Positions 12,718-22,472 of a DNA stretch of 37,597 bases are shown here, piece after piece. The stretch is taken from contig JAJYPA010000024.1 in the NCBI GenBank assembly GCA_021795795.1, positions 1 to 37,597 on the forward strand, written 5' to 3'. Both the position numbers and the translations under genes were made by a program. How positions within the stretch are numbered: the first letter of the stretch is position 1; each line of letters starts with the position of its first letter. The stretch comes from Pseudomonadota bacterium (GTDB lineage: Bacteria > Pseudomonadota > Gammaproteobacteria > Halothiobacillales > Halothiobacillaceae). The notes under the pieces were generated by a model. That model saw only the letters and a list, made by a program, of their open reading frames with translations, did no database searches and was not told the DNA's origin.

Positions 12718-13254
12718 TTAGCGACTCAACTGAGTGGCAAGTTTTTGGATACCGCCGCGCATGGAACCGTCGATCACCAGATCACCCGCACGAATAATTG
12801 CACCCGCAATCAGCGAGTCGTCCGTTTCGGTAATCAGGTCAATCGTACGATTCAATCGCTTGTTGAGCGCCGATTTAATGTTGTTGATTTCGCTTTCGGT
12901 CAGGGGATAAGCAGATACGACGGTTGCCGTCATCCGCTGCTCGGCCTCGGCACGCAGCAGCTCAAACTGGGCCGCGATCTCCGGGAGGATAGCCAGCCGA
13001 CCATTTTCGCCCAACAAACGCACGAGGTTGATGGCCTGCGGATCCAGCTCGCTGGAAACCACGGCCAGAAAACCCCGGGTGCGCTCTTCGGAAGGACGGG
13101 AAATGTCCGCAAGAAACCGCTCCATGTCCAAGTTTTGAGCGACTTGCGCCAAAAACGCGAGATTTTTGGACCAGGCTTCTGCTACCGCCGGTGTCGAGCA
13201 AAGCTCATGAATGGCCTTGGCATAGGATTGTGCTACTTGGATATTTTCGGACAT
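12718..13254 (-). CDS. atpH: F1 ATP synthase subunit delta
   Basis: Delta links the peripheral stalk to the top of F1. The 178-residue protein has the expected N-terminal helical domain (AQSYAKAIHELC) and the family signature near the C-terminus (DDSLIAGAIIRAGDLVIDGSMRGGIQKL). It lies between atpF (18 bp) and atpA (9 bp), as in all gammaproteobacterial atp operons. Confidence 0.95.
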   Translation of the reverse strand: MSENIQVAQSYAKAIHELCSTPAVAEAWSKNLAFLAQVAQNLDMERFLADISRPSEERTRGFLAVVSSELDPQAINLVRLLGENGRLAILPEIAAQFELLRAEAEQRMTATVVSAYPLTESEINNIKSALNKRLNRTIDLITETDDSLIAGAIIRAGDLVIDGSMRGGIQKLATQLSR

Positions 13255-13272
13255 ACGATTACCTCTATATCC

Positions 13273-13743
13273 TTAAATGTGCGCAATCAGATCAGCCAGT
13301 GCCACTTCGTGATCCTTCTTCGTTACTTCACGCTTCAGAATGCGTTCTGCACCGGTAACTGCAATAGCAGATACCTGCGTGCGCAAGGTTTCTTTGGCGC
13401 GATTCACTTCGCGGTCGATTTCGGCCGAAGCCTGCGCCACGATGCGCTCAGCTTCTGCCTTCGCATTGACACGGGCATCTTCAAGAATCTGATTGGCGCG
13501 CGCGTTGGCCTGAGCCACGATATCGTTCGCTTTTTCTTTCGTTTCGCGCAGCATTTCCGCTGAACGTTCTTGCGCGAGCTTGAGCTCATGCTTGCCACGC
13601 TCGGAGGCGGAAAGACCGTCGGCAATTTTCTGGCGTCGCGCTTCCATCAATGCGGCAAGCGGCGTCCAGAGGTATTTGCTGACCAGCCAAACCAGCACCA
13701 CGAAGGCGATAATTTGAGCAACCAGTGTGATATTAATGTTCAC
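13273..13743 (-). CDS. atpF: F0 ATP synthase subunit b
   Basis: Subunit b forms the dimeric peripheral stalk. The 156-residue protein has one N-terminal membrane segment (about residues 5-25: [20 protein letters not shown]) followed by a long charged alpha-helix rich in Ala, Glu, Arg and Lys, as expected for a right-handed coiled coil. Length equals E. coli b. A 91-bp structured gap separates it from atpE upstream. Confidence 0.96.
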   Translation of the reverse strand: MNINITLVAQIIAFVVLVWLVSKYLWTPLAALMEARRQKIADGLSASERGKHELKLAQERSAEMLRETKEKANDIVAQANARANQILEDARVNAKAEAERIVAQASAEIDREVNRAKETLRTQVSAIAVTGAERILKREVTKKDHEVALADLIAHI

Positions 13744-13769
13744 AGCATAACCTCGATTGTTGCAGTTTC

Positions 13770-13812
13770 ATGGTTTGGACCATCAGCAGAACGGCCAGGG
13801 CAGGCCCCGGCC
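13770..13812 (-). other. Two hairpins in the atpE-atpF gap
   Basis: In the 91-bp space, ATGGT (13770-13774) pairs with ACCAT (13779-13783), and GGCC/GGG (13793-13800) pairs with CCC/GGCC (13805-13812) with one mismatch and a 4-nt loop. No T-run follows on the minus strand. Structure between atpE and atpF is common and is thought to protect the abundant atpE message or damp translation downstream; that role is inferred here. Confidence 0.5.
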
Positions 13813-13834
13813 ATATGGATCCGGCCCGGACGAA

Positions 13835-14122
13835 TTACATTGCACCAATCGCGGATTTCAGCGCACCAACGAACGGGTTGGCGAACAGGAACCACATAGC
13901 GAAGGCCAAAATGATGAACGGGAAGGATTCCATCAGGCCCGCGAAGATGAACATGTTGGTCATCAATTGAGGACGCATTTCAGGCTGGCGTGCGATACCT
14001 TCCAGTGTTTTGGAGCAGATCAAGCCCCAGCCAATTGCAGAACCCAAACCGGCCGCAGCCAGAATCACACCAACGCCTACAGCTGTGTAGGCATAAATTG
14101 TCGCGAGCATTTCAGGGGTCAT
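13835..14122 (-). CDS. atpE: F0 ATP synthase subunit c
   Basis: Subunit c builds the ion-translocating ring. The 95-residue protein has two membrane helices (about 9-32 and 55-82) joined by the polar loop ARQPE. The ion-binding carboxylate is Glu65 ([10 protein letters not shown]), rather than the Asp61 of E. coli. Na+-type rings pair Glu65/Ser66 with a Gln in helix 1; at the matching place this protein has Trp32 (SAIGWG), so I infer proton coupling despite the Ser after Glu. The N-terminus is slightly longer than E. coli c. The gene is followed by a structured 91-bp gap before atpF. Confidence 0.96.
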   Translation of the reverse strand: MTPEMLATIYAYTAVGVGVILAAAGLGSAIGWGLICSKTLEGIARQPEMRPQLMTNMFIFAGLMESFPFIILAFAMWFLFANPFVGALKSAIGAM

Positions 14123-14174
14123 TTACATTCTCCTCAGTCGAACAGTTAAAAAACGAAACAAAAACAGAAACTAA

Positions 14175-15017
<843 letters not shown>

Positions 15018-15033
15018 TTAAATCTTTTTTATA

Positions 15034-15432
15034 TCAATCCGTTTTGCTCTTGGGTCTGCCCGAATCGCGCCCGCGCGAGGCCAATACACCCACGATCATC
15101 ACAATGATAAAGCCCGCAACGGTATAGAGGGCCGACAACTTCAACCCGCCCAGCGCGATGCCAAATAATACGAGAACCAGAACAAACCGAACCACCGCAC
15201 CGACATACATCACATTCATGCTGGTCTGCGGAGATTCAACCGCCAGCTCACTTGCCTTGCGCATGGTATACCCCAGCACAAGCATCAGGGTTACTGCTAT
15301 CAACGAGCCACCGACCGCCCCATAAAACGAATCAAGCCCCGTATACAAAAAAGCTAGGCCCGCTGAAACTGCGCCCACAATAAGCTGGGCTATCAGCACC
15401 GTTCTACCCCGCCGGGCGATGCCGTCAGACAT
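15034..15432 (-). CDS. atpI: ATP synthase subunit I (AtpI)
   Basis: AtpI is a membrane protein thought to help assemble the c ring. The start chosen is ATG at 15432 (MSDGIARRGRTVLIAQ), giving 132 residues and four predicted membrane helices, normal for the family. The frame stays open upstream to 15603, but this overlaps the preceding gene and encodes a Cys/Trp-rich shadow. The chosen ATG overlaps the stop of the upstream gene in an 8-nt ATGTCTGA, which indicates translational coupling. Confidence 0.85.
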   Translation of the reverse strand: MSDGIARRGRTVLIAQLIVGAVSAGLAFLYTGLDSFYGAVGGSLIAVTLMLVLGYTMRKASELAVESPQTSMNVMYVGAVVRFVLVLVLFGIALGGLKLSALYTVAGFIIVMIVGVLASRGRDSGRPKSKTD

Positions 15433-15691
15433 TACGGTCACGGGAACCTGCCTGCATGAGCCGATGCGCATTGCGCATACCGCCAATAAAACCCAGAAGG
15501 CCACCCAACAACATGGCAATAGGCGCCACGTCGAGCCAGCGATCCACCAGAAAGCCGAGCAGCAAGCCCGCGATAACGGTGGAAGCAAATACATTGCCGG
15601 CACCCACGTTCATCAGGCCACGCAGCCGAATGGCAAGGTAGCCTTCCTGCTTTGTGCTTTCGGGCTTAGCCCCTTGCTTTTGCTCGGCCAT
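15425..15691 (-). CDS. atpZ: AtpZ/AtpI-like F0F1 assembly protein
   Basis: A small 88-residue protein with a charged N-terminus (MAEQKQGAKPESTKQEG) and two membrane helices at about 34-50 and 56-71 (FASTVIAGLLLGFLVDRWLD...PIAMLLGGLLGFIGGMRNAHRL). The W/D-rich loop between the helices and the GxxxGxxxG-like second helix fit the ATPase gene 1/AtpZ family that often opens atp operons and may support ring assembly or Mg uptake. It is the first gene behind the atp promoter and overlaps atpI by 8 nt. Family assignment is from sequence pattern. Confidence 0.75.
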   Translation of the reverse strand: MAEQKQGAKPESTKQEGYLAIRLRGLMNVGAGNVFASTVIAGLLLGFLVDRWLDVAPIAMLLGGLLGFIGGMRNAHRLMQAGSRDRNV

Positions 15692-15730
15692 GACGTTTCC
15701 CTAGTTTCTGACGGCCAAAATTTGGTGGCT

Positions 15731-15767
15731 AGTGTACCGGCATATTCGAGCGCCAACAACAGTTGGC
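15731..15767 (-). promoter_or_regulatory. Promoter of the atp operon, with -35 inside a hairpin
   Basis: On the minus strand TTGTTG (15759-15754) and TACACT (15736-15731) are exactly 17 bp apart, 40 bp before the atpZ start: a good sigma-70 match. The -35 overlaps a perfect inverted repeat GCCAAC-AACA-GTTGGC (15752-15767), which could act as an operator or as the parB 3' end hairpin. No T-run follows it on the minus strand. Confidence 0.6.
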
Positions 15768-15813
15768 TTGGCTACCGGAATCGAGCCGGACAAAACTTCG
15801 CGTCGCCTTCCCC

Positions 15814-16668
15814 CTACTCCTGTATCAGTCGATTCAGAATCAGGTCCAATTGTCCGGGTTCGTCGAAGCGAAGTCTGAGTAGACCGCCACCACGTGAGTT
15901 CTGCACCAAATCAACCTGCACACCCAGTGAATCGGCTATCTGGCGCAGCAATAACGCCGTATCAGGATCGTCAGGCTTTGGTGCGGGTGGATTGAGGGTC
16001 GCCTCGTTCAATTTCCGCACCATGCCTTCAACCTGCCGGACCGTCAGCGCCTTGGCCACGATCTTTTCCGCCAGCAGGGGCTGTTGCGCCATCGGCAACC
16101 CGGCCAATGCCCTAGCGTGCCCGGCATCCAGTTGCTTGTTATGCAGAAGTTGCCTGACCGGATCGGCCAGATCGAGCAGGCGCAAGGCATTGGACACGAC
16201 CGGACGCGAAATACCGAGAATATCGGCGACCTGCTGGTGCGTCATCTCAAATTCCTTGATCAGTCGCCGCATGGCTTCGGCCTGTTCGATGGGATCGAGA
16301 TCTTCGCGTTGAAGGTTTTCTATCAGGGCGAGTGCGGCCGCCTGATGGTCGTCGATATCCCGAACAATAGCGGGGATTTGCTGCAATCCGGCCAATTGCG
16401 CGGCGCGCCAACGACGTTCGCCGGCGATCAGTTCATATTCACCGGAACGACGACGCAGTACCACGGGCGCAATGAGCCCTTGCGCCCGGATCGAATCGGC
16501 GAGACTGCGCAACGCATCCTCATCGAAATGCGTGCGCGGCTGAAACGGACTGGGGTGTATCAACTCAAGCGAAACGTCGCGCAGTTGCGCGCCGGGATCG
16601 TCCTTTGCTTCACTGGAACGCAGCAAAGCGTCCAGCCCTCTGCCCAATCCTTTCTTTTTGACTGTCAT
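15814..16668 (-). CDS. parB: Chromosome partitioning protein ParB
   Basis: ParB binds parS sites near the origin, spreads as a CTP-dependent clamp and is moved by ParA. The 284-residue protein starts MTVKKKGLGRGLDALL, the conserved ParA-activating N-terminus. The CTP-binding/ParB-N boxes follow (IRAQGLIAPVVLRR, GERRWRAAQLAG, ENLQREDLDPIEQAEAMRRL), then the helix-turn-helix (MTHQQVADILGISRPVVSNALRLLDL) and a C-terminal dimerisation domain. It is 37 bp after parA. No clear parS is visible in this window. Confidence 0.96.
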   Translation of the reverse strand: MTVKKKGLGRGLDALLRSSEAKDDPGAQLRDVSLELIHPSPFQPRTHFDEDALRSLADSIRAQGLIAPVVLRRRSGEYELIAGERRWRAAQLAGLQQIPAIVRDIDDHQAAALALIENLQREDLDPIEQAEAMRRLIKEFEMTHQQVADILGISRPVVSNALRLLDLADPVRQLLHNKQLDAGHARALAGLPMAQQPLLAEKIVAKALTVRQVEGMVRKLNEATLNPPAPKPDDPDTALLLRQIADSLGVQVDLVQNSRGGGLLRLRFDEPGQLDLILNRLIQE

Positions 16669-16705
16669 CTGATGCTATCCATTCTCGAATCCGTTGATAT
16701 TGAGA

Positions 16706-17485
16706 CTAGTGCCCGGCGCGCTGTTCGGCCCGTTCGGCCAATTCATGCGCTAAATCGGTGTACGCCTGGGCGCCCGCTGAGCCGCGGTCATAATACAAGG
16801 CGGGCAGGCCATGGCTGGGCGCCTCGGCCAATCGCACATTGCGCGGAATGAGCGTGCGAAACAGTTGATCACCAAAATGGGTTTGTAGCTGTTCGGAAAC
16901 CTGTTGTGCCAATAGATTGCGGGCATCATACAACGTGCGCAGTACCCCAGCTATGCCCAAGGCTGGCTGCAATGCCACACGCACCTGCTCGATCGTCTCC
17001 AGCAATGAGCTCAAACCCTCCAGCGCAAAATATTCGCACTGGACCGGAATGAGCACGTCATCGGACGCCACAAGGGCATTGATCGTCAGGGTGTTGAGCG
17101 CAGGCGGGCAGTCGATCAGCACGAAATCGTAGTTTGTCAGCAGAGGAGCCAGTGCACGGCGAAGCTTCATTTCTCGACCGATCCGGCTGACGAGCTGGAA
17201 TTCCGCACCGGCCAGTTCGATATTGGCCGGTAAAAGATCGAATCCCGCCGGTTCACTCCTGATAATGACATCACCAATGGAAGCTTCATCGAGCAACACA
17301 TCCGTCATGGTTCGCGCAAGCGCAGACTTATCCTGCCCCACGCTGACGGTGGCATTGCCCTGCGGGTCCAAGTCGATCAGGAGCACGCGCTGCCCCATGG
17401 ATTGCAGGGCGGCAGCCAGGTTAACCGCTGTGGTGGTCTTGCCCACGCCGCCTTTCTGATTGGTGATGGCGAGCGTCCAGCTCAT
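16706..17485 (-). CDS. parA: Chromosome partitioning ATPase ParA (Soj)
   Basis: ParA is the DNA-bound ATPase that drives segregation of ParB-parS. The 259-residue protein has the deviant Walker A KGGVGKT at 11-17 with the signature Lys11, the DLDPQGNAT box (Walker A') and LIDCPPALNTLT (Walker B). It has no N-terminal HTH, as expected of the chromosomal type. The start overlaps the rsmG stop in ATGA. Confidence 0.96.
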   Translation of the reverse strand: MSWTLAITNQKGGVGKTTTAVNLAAALQSMGQRVLLIDLDPQGNATVSVGQDKSALARTMTDVLLDEASIGDVIIRSEPAGFDLLPANIELAGAEFQLVSRIGREMKLRRALAPLLTNYDFVLIDCPPALNTLTINALVASDDVLIPVQCEYFALEGLSSLLETIEQVRVALQPALGIAGVLRTLYDARNLLAQQVSEQLQTHFGDQLFRTLIPRNVRLAEAPSHGLPALYYDRGSAGAQAYTDLAHELAERAEQRAGH

Positions 17486-18147
17486 AATTGCGCCTCTCGT
17501 TGATAGATCAGTAAATGACGCGCCGCATCCAGCGTGGGAACAGACAACGGAATGGTTTCCCGACAGATGAAACCATCCGGAACGGCTTGCTGCTCGCGCT
17601 CATCAAGACGCCCTTTCATCGCAAGCCACTCTCCTCCGGGGCGCACGAGATGGCCGGTCAGGCGCAGAAAATCTGCCGTGGATGCAAACGCACGCGATAT
17701 GGCCTGATCGAATGATGAAGCGGGCACTTCTTCGACCCGTGAACGCAGCACGGTTACATTTTCGATCGCCAGTTCGCGCACGGCCGCTTCAGCGAATCGG
17801 GTCATTTTCAGGTTGGAATCGATAAGCGTCACGCCTAGCGTTTCATCGGCCAGCGCCAACAGGATACCCGGAATGCCGGGGCCGCTGCCGACATCGACCA
17901 AACGCCCCGCCGACTTCACCCAAGGGCGCACGGCCAACGCATCCAGTACATGACGCACGCGCATGTCCTCGAGATTGCGCACGGCTGTCAGGTTGTAGGT
18001 TCGATTCCACTTGGCCAGCAAATGGATATAGGCCGAAATACGCTGCGCACTGCGAGGGGCTATCTCCTGCCCCATCGTTTGCACGCCCTGCTCAATTTGC
18101 CCGGCATAGCGCACAACCATCTCGTTATCAGGCGACAATGTAATCAA
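17482..18147 (-). CDS. rsmG: 16S rRNA (guanine527-N7)-methyltransferase
   Basis: RsmG (GidB) uses SAM to methylate G527 in the 530 loop of 16S rRNA; its loss gives low-level streptomycin resistance. The 221-residue protein has the typical entry [17 protein letters not shown] and SAM-binding motif [16 protein letters not shown]. The start at 18147 overlaps the mnmG stop by 4 nt (ATGA), and its stop overlaps parA by 4 nt, so mnmG-rsmG-parA are coupled. Internal ATGs would give a shorter N-terminus; I prefer the overlapping one. Confidence 0.95.
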   Translation of the reverse strand: MITLSPDNEMVVRYAGQIEQGVQTMGQEIAPRSAQRISAYIHLLAKWNRTYNLTAVRNLEDMRVRHVLDALAVRPWVKSAGRLVDVGSGPGIPGILLALADETLGVTLIDSNLKMTRFAEAAVRELAIENVTVLRSRVEEVPASSFDQAISRAFASTADFLRLTGHLVRPGGEWLAMKGRLDEREQQAVPDGFICRETIPLSVPTLDAARHLLIYQREAQL

Positions 18148-20024
18148 GCCGATGCTGCCAGCAGACTTCGACGCTTGAGATGAACCTGCAACAAAGAGAT
18201 GGCCGCCGGCGTGACGCCGGGAATGCGTCCCGCCTGACCCAAAGTACTCGGCCGCTGCGCTTCAAGCTTGCTGCGCACTTCGTTGGAAAGACCGTAAATC
18301 TGGTTATAGTCGAGATCGTCCGGCAAAACCTGCGTTTCCTGCTTCACGGAACGGCTGACCTCGTCTTTCTGACGATCAACGTAACCTGCATATTTTGCTT
18401 CGATTTCGATCTGCTCGGTCACCGCAGCGGGCAAGGGTGATTCTGGAGCCAGGCTGGGCACCTGGGCCAACTGCTGGTAATCCATTTCCGGACGACGCAA
18501 CAGATCCAGCGCATTGACGCCTCGACTGATGACACCGGGCAAACGGGACACATCGGGGTGATCCGGATGCACCCAGAGCGCACCAAGACGCGCCTGCTCG
18601 CGCGCGATGGCTTCCATTTTTTCGTTGAACGCCCGCCAGCGCGCTTCATCCACCAGACCCAGCGCATGGCCGATCGGCGTCAGACGTTGATCGGCATTGT
18701 CTTCGCGCAGCATCAGGCGATATTCGGCCCGACTGGTGAACATGCGATAGGGCTCGAGCGTACCTTGCGTGATCAGATCATCGATCATCACACCGGCATA
18801 CGCCTCGTCACGGCGAAGCGTCAACGGATCACGCCCCAACACCTGTGCCGCTGCATTGGCACCAGCCATCAAACCCTGAGCGCCGGCTTCTTCGTAACCG
18901 GTCGTGCCATTGATCTGCCCGGCAAAGAACAGCCCCTCGATGGCGCGAGTTTCCAGCGTGGGCTTCAGGCCGCGCGGGTCAAAAAAATCGTACTCGATGG
19001 CATAACCGGGGCGGGTGATGACCGCACGCTCGAAACCTCGGATCGAGCGCACATAGGCCAGCTGAATATCAAACGGCAGACTGGTTGAAATCCCGTTTGG
19101 ATAGATTTCGTTCGTGGTCAGGCCTTCCGGCTCGACGAACACCTGATGGGAGTCCTTATCGGCAAAACGGTGGATTTTATCCTCGATAGATGGGCAGTAA
19201 CGCGGCCCCACCCCTTCGATCACACCCGTGAACATGGGGGAGCGATCCAGGCCGCCGCGGATAATTTCGTGCGTCCGCTCGTTGGTATGGGTGATGTAAC
19301 AATTGACCTGCTGCGGATGATCCTTGACCGACCCCATGAATGAGAATACCGGCTCCGGCGTATCGCCTGGCTGGATCTGCATGACAGACAAATCAATCGA
19401 ACGGATGTCGATACGTGGCGGTGTACCGGTCTTGAGCCGACCGACACCCAGAGACAGCTCACGCAGGCGATCGGCCAGCCGCTGCGCTGGAGGATCACCG
19501 GCGCGACCACCCTGATAATTGCTCATGCCGATATGAATCTGTCCGGCCAGGAAGGTGCCCGCCGTCAGCACGACCGTCTTGCCGATAAATTCGATACCGG
19601 CCTGAGTTCGAATACCCGTTACCCGCTCGCCTTCGAGCAGCAGGTCATCGACTGCCTGCTGAAACAGCATGAGATTCGGTTGGTTTTCAAGCATCTGCCG
19701 GATGGCGGCCTTGTAGAGGATGCGGTCTGCCTGCGCACGGGTGGCGCGCACGGCGGGGCCTTTGCGGGCATTGAGGGTACGGAACTGAATCCCACCCCGG
19801 TCAGCCGCCAACGCCATCGCGCCGCCCAAGGCGTCGATTTCCCGCACCAGATGGCCCTTGCCGATACCCCCGATGGCCGGATTGCAGCTCATTTGCCCGA
19901 GCGTTTCGATATTGTGGCTGACGAGCAGCGTATTCGCGCCCATGCGGGCAGCCGCCAGCGCGGCCTCGGTCCCGGCATGGCCACCACCAACAACAATCAC
20001 ATCAAAAACGTCGGGATATCGCAC
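18144..20024 (-). CDS. mnmG: tRNA uridine-5-carboxymethylaminomethyl enzyme MnmG
   Basis: MnmG (GidA) works with MnmE to install the cmnm5 group on U34 of several tRNAs, using FAD and folate. The 626-residue protein has the FAD Rossmann motif [19 protein letters not shown] (residues 11-29), the signature [12 protein letters not shown], the catalytic-Cys segment [12 protein letters not shown], and the C-terminal MnmE-interacting helical region with [13 protein letters not shown]. MnmE is not in the window. It heads the mnmG-rsmG-parA-parB run. Confidence 0.97.
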   Translation of the reverse strand: MRYPDVFDVIVVGGGHAGTEAALAAARMGANTLLVSHNIETLGQMSCNPAIGGIGKGHLVREIDALGGAMALAADRGGIQFRTLNARKGPAVRATRAQADRILYKAAIRQMLENQPNLMLFQQAVDDLLLEGERVTGIRTQAGIEFIGKTVVLTAGTFLAGQIHIGMSNYQGGRAGDPPAQRLADRLRELSLGVGRLKTGTPPRIDIRSIDLSVMQIQPGDTPEPVFSFMGSVKDHPQQVNCYITHTNERTHEIIRGGLDRSPMFTGVIEGVGPRYCPSIEDKIHRFADKDSHQVFVEPEGLTTNEIYPNGISTSLPFDIQLAYVRSIRGFERAVITRPGYAIEYDFFDPRGLKPTLETRAIEGLFFAGQINGTTGYEEAGAQGLMAGANAAAQVLGRDPLTLRRDEAYAGVMIDDLITQGTLEPYRMFTSRAEYRLMLREDNADQRLTPIGHALGLVDEARWRAFNEKMEAIAREQARLGALWVHPDHPDVSRLPGVISRGVNALDLLRRPEMDYQQLAQVPSLAPESPLPAAVTEQIEIEAKYAGYVDRQKDEVSRSVKQETQVLPDDLDYNQIYGLSNEVRSKLEAQRPSTLGQAGRIPGVTPAAISLLQVHLKRRSLLAASA

Positions 20025-20438
20025 GATGCTCTCCGGAAAAACGAGCAGGAATCAAACATTGCTTGCCGATCAGTCAAATCGGGCTGGCAGAATTTTACGC
20101 GCAAGCGGGGCCAAAATCGAGCAAAACCCTATAATTCAAAAAAATAATTGTGAAAAAACAGCCTGATAGAGGCCGCAGACACAGATCCACCATCACCCCG
20201 AATCATACGACCAACCTTCGGGCAGACCTTTTCGGCAAGCCCCATAGCTACCACTTCGGCCGGGCACTTTAATGACCACTCACTTTCGTGCAGAATGATC
20301 GACCCGTCGGCAAACCGTCAGCCGACGTCCTCGCTAGTAGCAACAGCCCGAATGATCTACCCCGCCGAACCAGCGGATTTACGCCAGATTCGTACGAATA
20401 GCAAAACACCATCAATCACTTCAAACATACAGGTAAGA
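20025..20438. other. Intergenic region between mnmG and the csd gene
   Basis: This 414-bp divergent gap must hold promoters for mnmG (minus) and the cold-shock-domain gene (plus). An AT-rich block (about 20120-20158) lies upstream of mnmG and includes minus-strand TTCACA and TATAGG at 15-bp spacing, only a weak promoter. It is the place where oriC lies in Escherichia, but I see no cluster of DnaA boxes: the best 9-mer on the minus strand (TTTTTCACA) has two mismatches. No RNA gene or repeat is recognisable. Confidence 0.5.
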
Positions 20439-20870
20439 ATGAACACACTGACCGAATCTCGAATTTTTTCTACGCTTGTCGCCTTCGGCGCGGCTTTAAT
20501 CACGGCCCTGGCCATAACCCAAATCCAATCCGCCCAACTTATTGAATCCAATCTGCTGCGCTTTGTCGCAACCGCCGCCATTATCTTCATCGTTATTCTT
20601 CTGACTGGCCTGCTGCCACGCAAATCCGTTTCCGGCGCAGAAAGACTCGCCGAAGCGGAACCCGTGCGCGAAGTCGGGCACGTCAAATGGTTCAACACCG
20701 ACAAGGGCTTCGGCTTTATCGTGCGTGAAAACGGTGAAGATCTGTTCGTCCACTTCCGCGCGGTCGGTGATGGCTCGACCCTGCGACTCGTCGAAGGCCA
20801 GAAAGTCGAATACCACATCGGTCAAGGTCGCAAAGGGCCCCAAGCCGAACAGGTCGTGGTTCTGGATTGA
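20439..20870 (+). CDS. Membrane-anchored cold-shock-domain protein
   Basis: A 143-residue protein with two hydrophobic segments (about 13-30 and 41-59) followed by a complete C-terminal cold-shock domain (about 79-143). The nucleic-acid-binding motifs are intact: RNP1 KGFGFI (89-94) and RNP2 LFVHF (102-106). The start at 20439 follows AGGTAAG; an upstream open stretch to 20295 lacks conserved sequence. Ordinary CspA proteins are about 70 residues, soluble and lack the anchor, so this one probably binds single-stranded RNA or DNA at the inner membrane. The domain is certain; the membrane role is inferred. It converges on oxyR with 6 bp between stops. Confidence 0.85.
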   Translation: MNTLTESRIFSTLVAFGAALITALAITQIQSAQLIESNLLRFVATAAIIFIVILLTGLLPRKSVSGAERLAEAEPVREVGHVKWFNTDKGFGFIVRENGEDLFVHFRAVGDGSTLRLVEGQKVEYHIGQGRKGPQAEQVVVLD

Positions 20871-20876
20871 GACACG

Positions 20877-21803
20877 TCAAATAGCGGCGCAACAGGCGGG
20901 AATATGCGCCCGGATCATTTCGCAGAGCAAATCTACCGCCGCACCGCGTGCAAAACGGTTACGGCTGGCCACTGCCACGTCCCGATAAGGCACGGGCTCG
21001 GTGAACTCGAGATAGCGGATCAAATCGCCCGCATTTCCGCCTTGCGAGATATTGGATGAACACGGCAGGACGGTAATTCCTGCACCGGAAGCGACCATCA
21101 TGCGCATGGTTTCCAAGGAGCCGCCCTCCAGTGTTTTCTGCAAACGCCCAGTATTGGCTGGCTGCGAGCATTCCGGGCACATACTTAACACCTGCTCCCG
21201 GAAACAGTGCCCCTGCCCCAGCAGCAACAGATCCTGCTCTGCCAGAGTTTCTGCCGAAACTTTGAGGGCCGAGGACAAAGGATGATCGCTTGGCACAGCC
21301 ACGGTGAACGGTTCACGGTACACCGGACGCACATCCAGCTTCGATGCCAGGAAAGGCAACGACAACACCACGGCATCCAGCGTCCCCTGTTGCAACTGAT
21401 AGACAAGATCATGGGTAAACCCTTCGACGATCTCGATCGGCATGCGGGGTGCACGTTTATGCAATGCCGGAATCAATGAAGGCAACAGATACGGCCCGAT
21501 CGTGTAAATCAGTCCGATTCTAAAGGTGCCGACCAGTGGATCCTTGGCGGCATCGGCAATCGCCTGAAGCTGCTCAACCTCCTGGAGTATTCGCGTGGCC
21601 TGCTCGATGATGGCTTCGCCGCGCGAAGTAATGCGTAATTCCGTGCGACTTGCGCGCTCGAAAATCTGTACAGCCAACGCTTCCTCAATGCGCTTTACGC
21701 CGACGCTTAGGGTGGGCTGACTCACAAAACACGCAGCAGCAGCCCGGCCGAAATGGCGTTCTCGCGCCACAGCCACCACGTATCTCAGTTCGGTTAAAGT
21801 CAT
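20877..21803 (-). CDS. oxyR: Hydrogen-peroxide-sensing LysR-type regulator OxyR
   Basis: OxyR is activated by peroxide through an intramolecular disulfide and then induces catalase, alkyl hydroperoxide reductase and other defences. The start at 21803 (MTLTELRYVVAVARERHFGRAA) gives 308 residues, the normal length; the open frame reaches 21932 but adds no LysR sequence. The N-terminal winged HTH covers about 1-60. The redox cysteines are C200 and C209 in GHCFREQVLSMC, matching C199/C208 of E. coli. It diverges from trxA across a 153-bp gap holding a palindrome, so oxyR and trxA may be jointly controlled. Confidence 0.93.
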   Translation of the reverse strand: MTLTELRYVVAVARERHFGRAAAACFVSQPTLSVGVKRIEEALAVQIFERASRTELRITSRGEAIIEQATRILQEVEQLQAIADAAKDPLVGTFRIGLIYTIGPYLLPSLIPALHKRAPRMPIEIVEGFTHDLVYQLQQGTLDAVVLSLPFLASKLDVRPVYREPFTVAVPSDHPLSSALKVSAETLAEQDLLLLGQGHCFREQVLSMCPECSQPANTGRLQKTLEGGSLETMRMMVASGAGITVLPCSSNISQGGNAGDLIRYLEFTEPVPYRDVAVASRNRFARGAAVDLLCEMIRAHIPACCAAI

Positions 21804-21881
21804 GCGCGTTATCTCAGGTGCGGGAAAATGATGAAAAACATCGGAAGAAATCGCAGTTAAAACTTGCAAAGCAACTTCGCC

Positions 21882-21904
21882 CCATGAACAATTATCGTTC
21901 ATGG
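21882..21904. promoter_or_regulatory. Perfect inverted repeat in the oxyR-trxA gap
   Basis: CCATGAAC (21882-21889) and GTTCATGG (21897-21904) flank a 7-nt AT-rich centre. It lies between the divergent genes at a spacing suitable for an operator. A weak -10 candidate TATATT (21918-21923) for trxA follows. It does not fit the ATAG-N7-CTAT consensus of OxyR, so the binding protein is unknown. Confidence 0.45.
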
Positions 21905-21956
21905 CGCATCCATGATCTATATTCGTGGGCAATCATTGACACCAAGGAGTATCACC

Positions 21957-22283
21957 GTGAGCGACAAAATCGCCTATGTTAACGACAGTAATTTTGACCA
22001 AGAAGTCCTGAAAAGTGACCTGCCCGTACTGGTAGATTACTGGGCGGAATGGTGCGGCCCCTGCCGGATGATCGCCCCTATCCTCGATGAAGTAGCTGAG
22101 CAATACAAAGGCAAGATCAAGGTTGCCAAGCTCAACATCGATGAGAATCCGGAAACACCCCGCCAGCACGCTATCCGCGGCATCCCGACGCTCATGCTGT
22201 TCAAAAACGGCAAGGTGGAAGGCACCAAAGTCGGCGCTGTTTCCAAATCCCAGCTCACTGCGTTCATCGACGGTGCCCTTTAA
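21957..22283 (+). CDS. trxA: Thioredoxin 1
   Basis: Thioredoxin reduces disulfides in ribonucleotide reductase, peroxiredoxins and other proteins. The best start is GTG at 21957, behind AAGGAG (7-nt spacing), giving 108 residues beginning (V)[13 protein letters not shown], aligned with E. coli MSDKIIHLTDDSFD. The active site WCGPC is present (in [13 protein letters not shown]), as is the cis-Pro segment GIPTLMLF. The trxA-rho order is conserved in gammaproteobacteria. Confidence 0.96.
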   Translation: MSDKIAYVNDSNFDQEVLKSDLPVLVDYWAEWCGPCRMIAPILDEVAEQYKGKIKVAKLNIDENPETPRQHAIRGIPTLMLFKNGKVEGTKVGAVSKSQLTAFIDGAL

Positions 22284-22303
22284 AATCCAGGTGATTTGAA
22301 CCG

Positions 22304-22337
22304 GTTTCTGCCCCGCCTGTTGGCAGGGAACAGAAAC
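22304..22337 (+). other. Hairpin in the trxA-rho leader region
   Basis: GTTTCTG (22304-22310) pairs with CAGAAAC (22331-22337); inside, a smaller stem CCTG/CAGG can form. No T-run follows. It lies 20 bases after the trxA stop. The rho leader is a known site of Rho autoregulation in other bacteria, so this could end trxA transcripts or belong to the rho leader; the sequence alone cannot say which. Confidence 0.4.
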
Positions 22338-22472
22338 TGTGCCAGAATTAGGTCCACCTTTTCCCAGGTTGCGATTCGATTCGCGTTCCGTCGGCGGCTC
22401 CGCCAAATAAAACTCTTTCCCCCCACTCAAGCTATCCCAAGCTTCCATTCATAGCTGAATCAATCCAAACCG

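Noticed and set aside
20025..20438. Replication origin beside mnmG
   Set aside because: No cluster of DnaA boxes; AT-richness alone is not enough.
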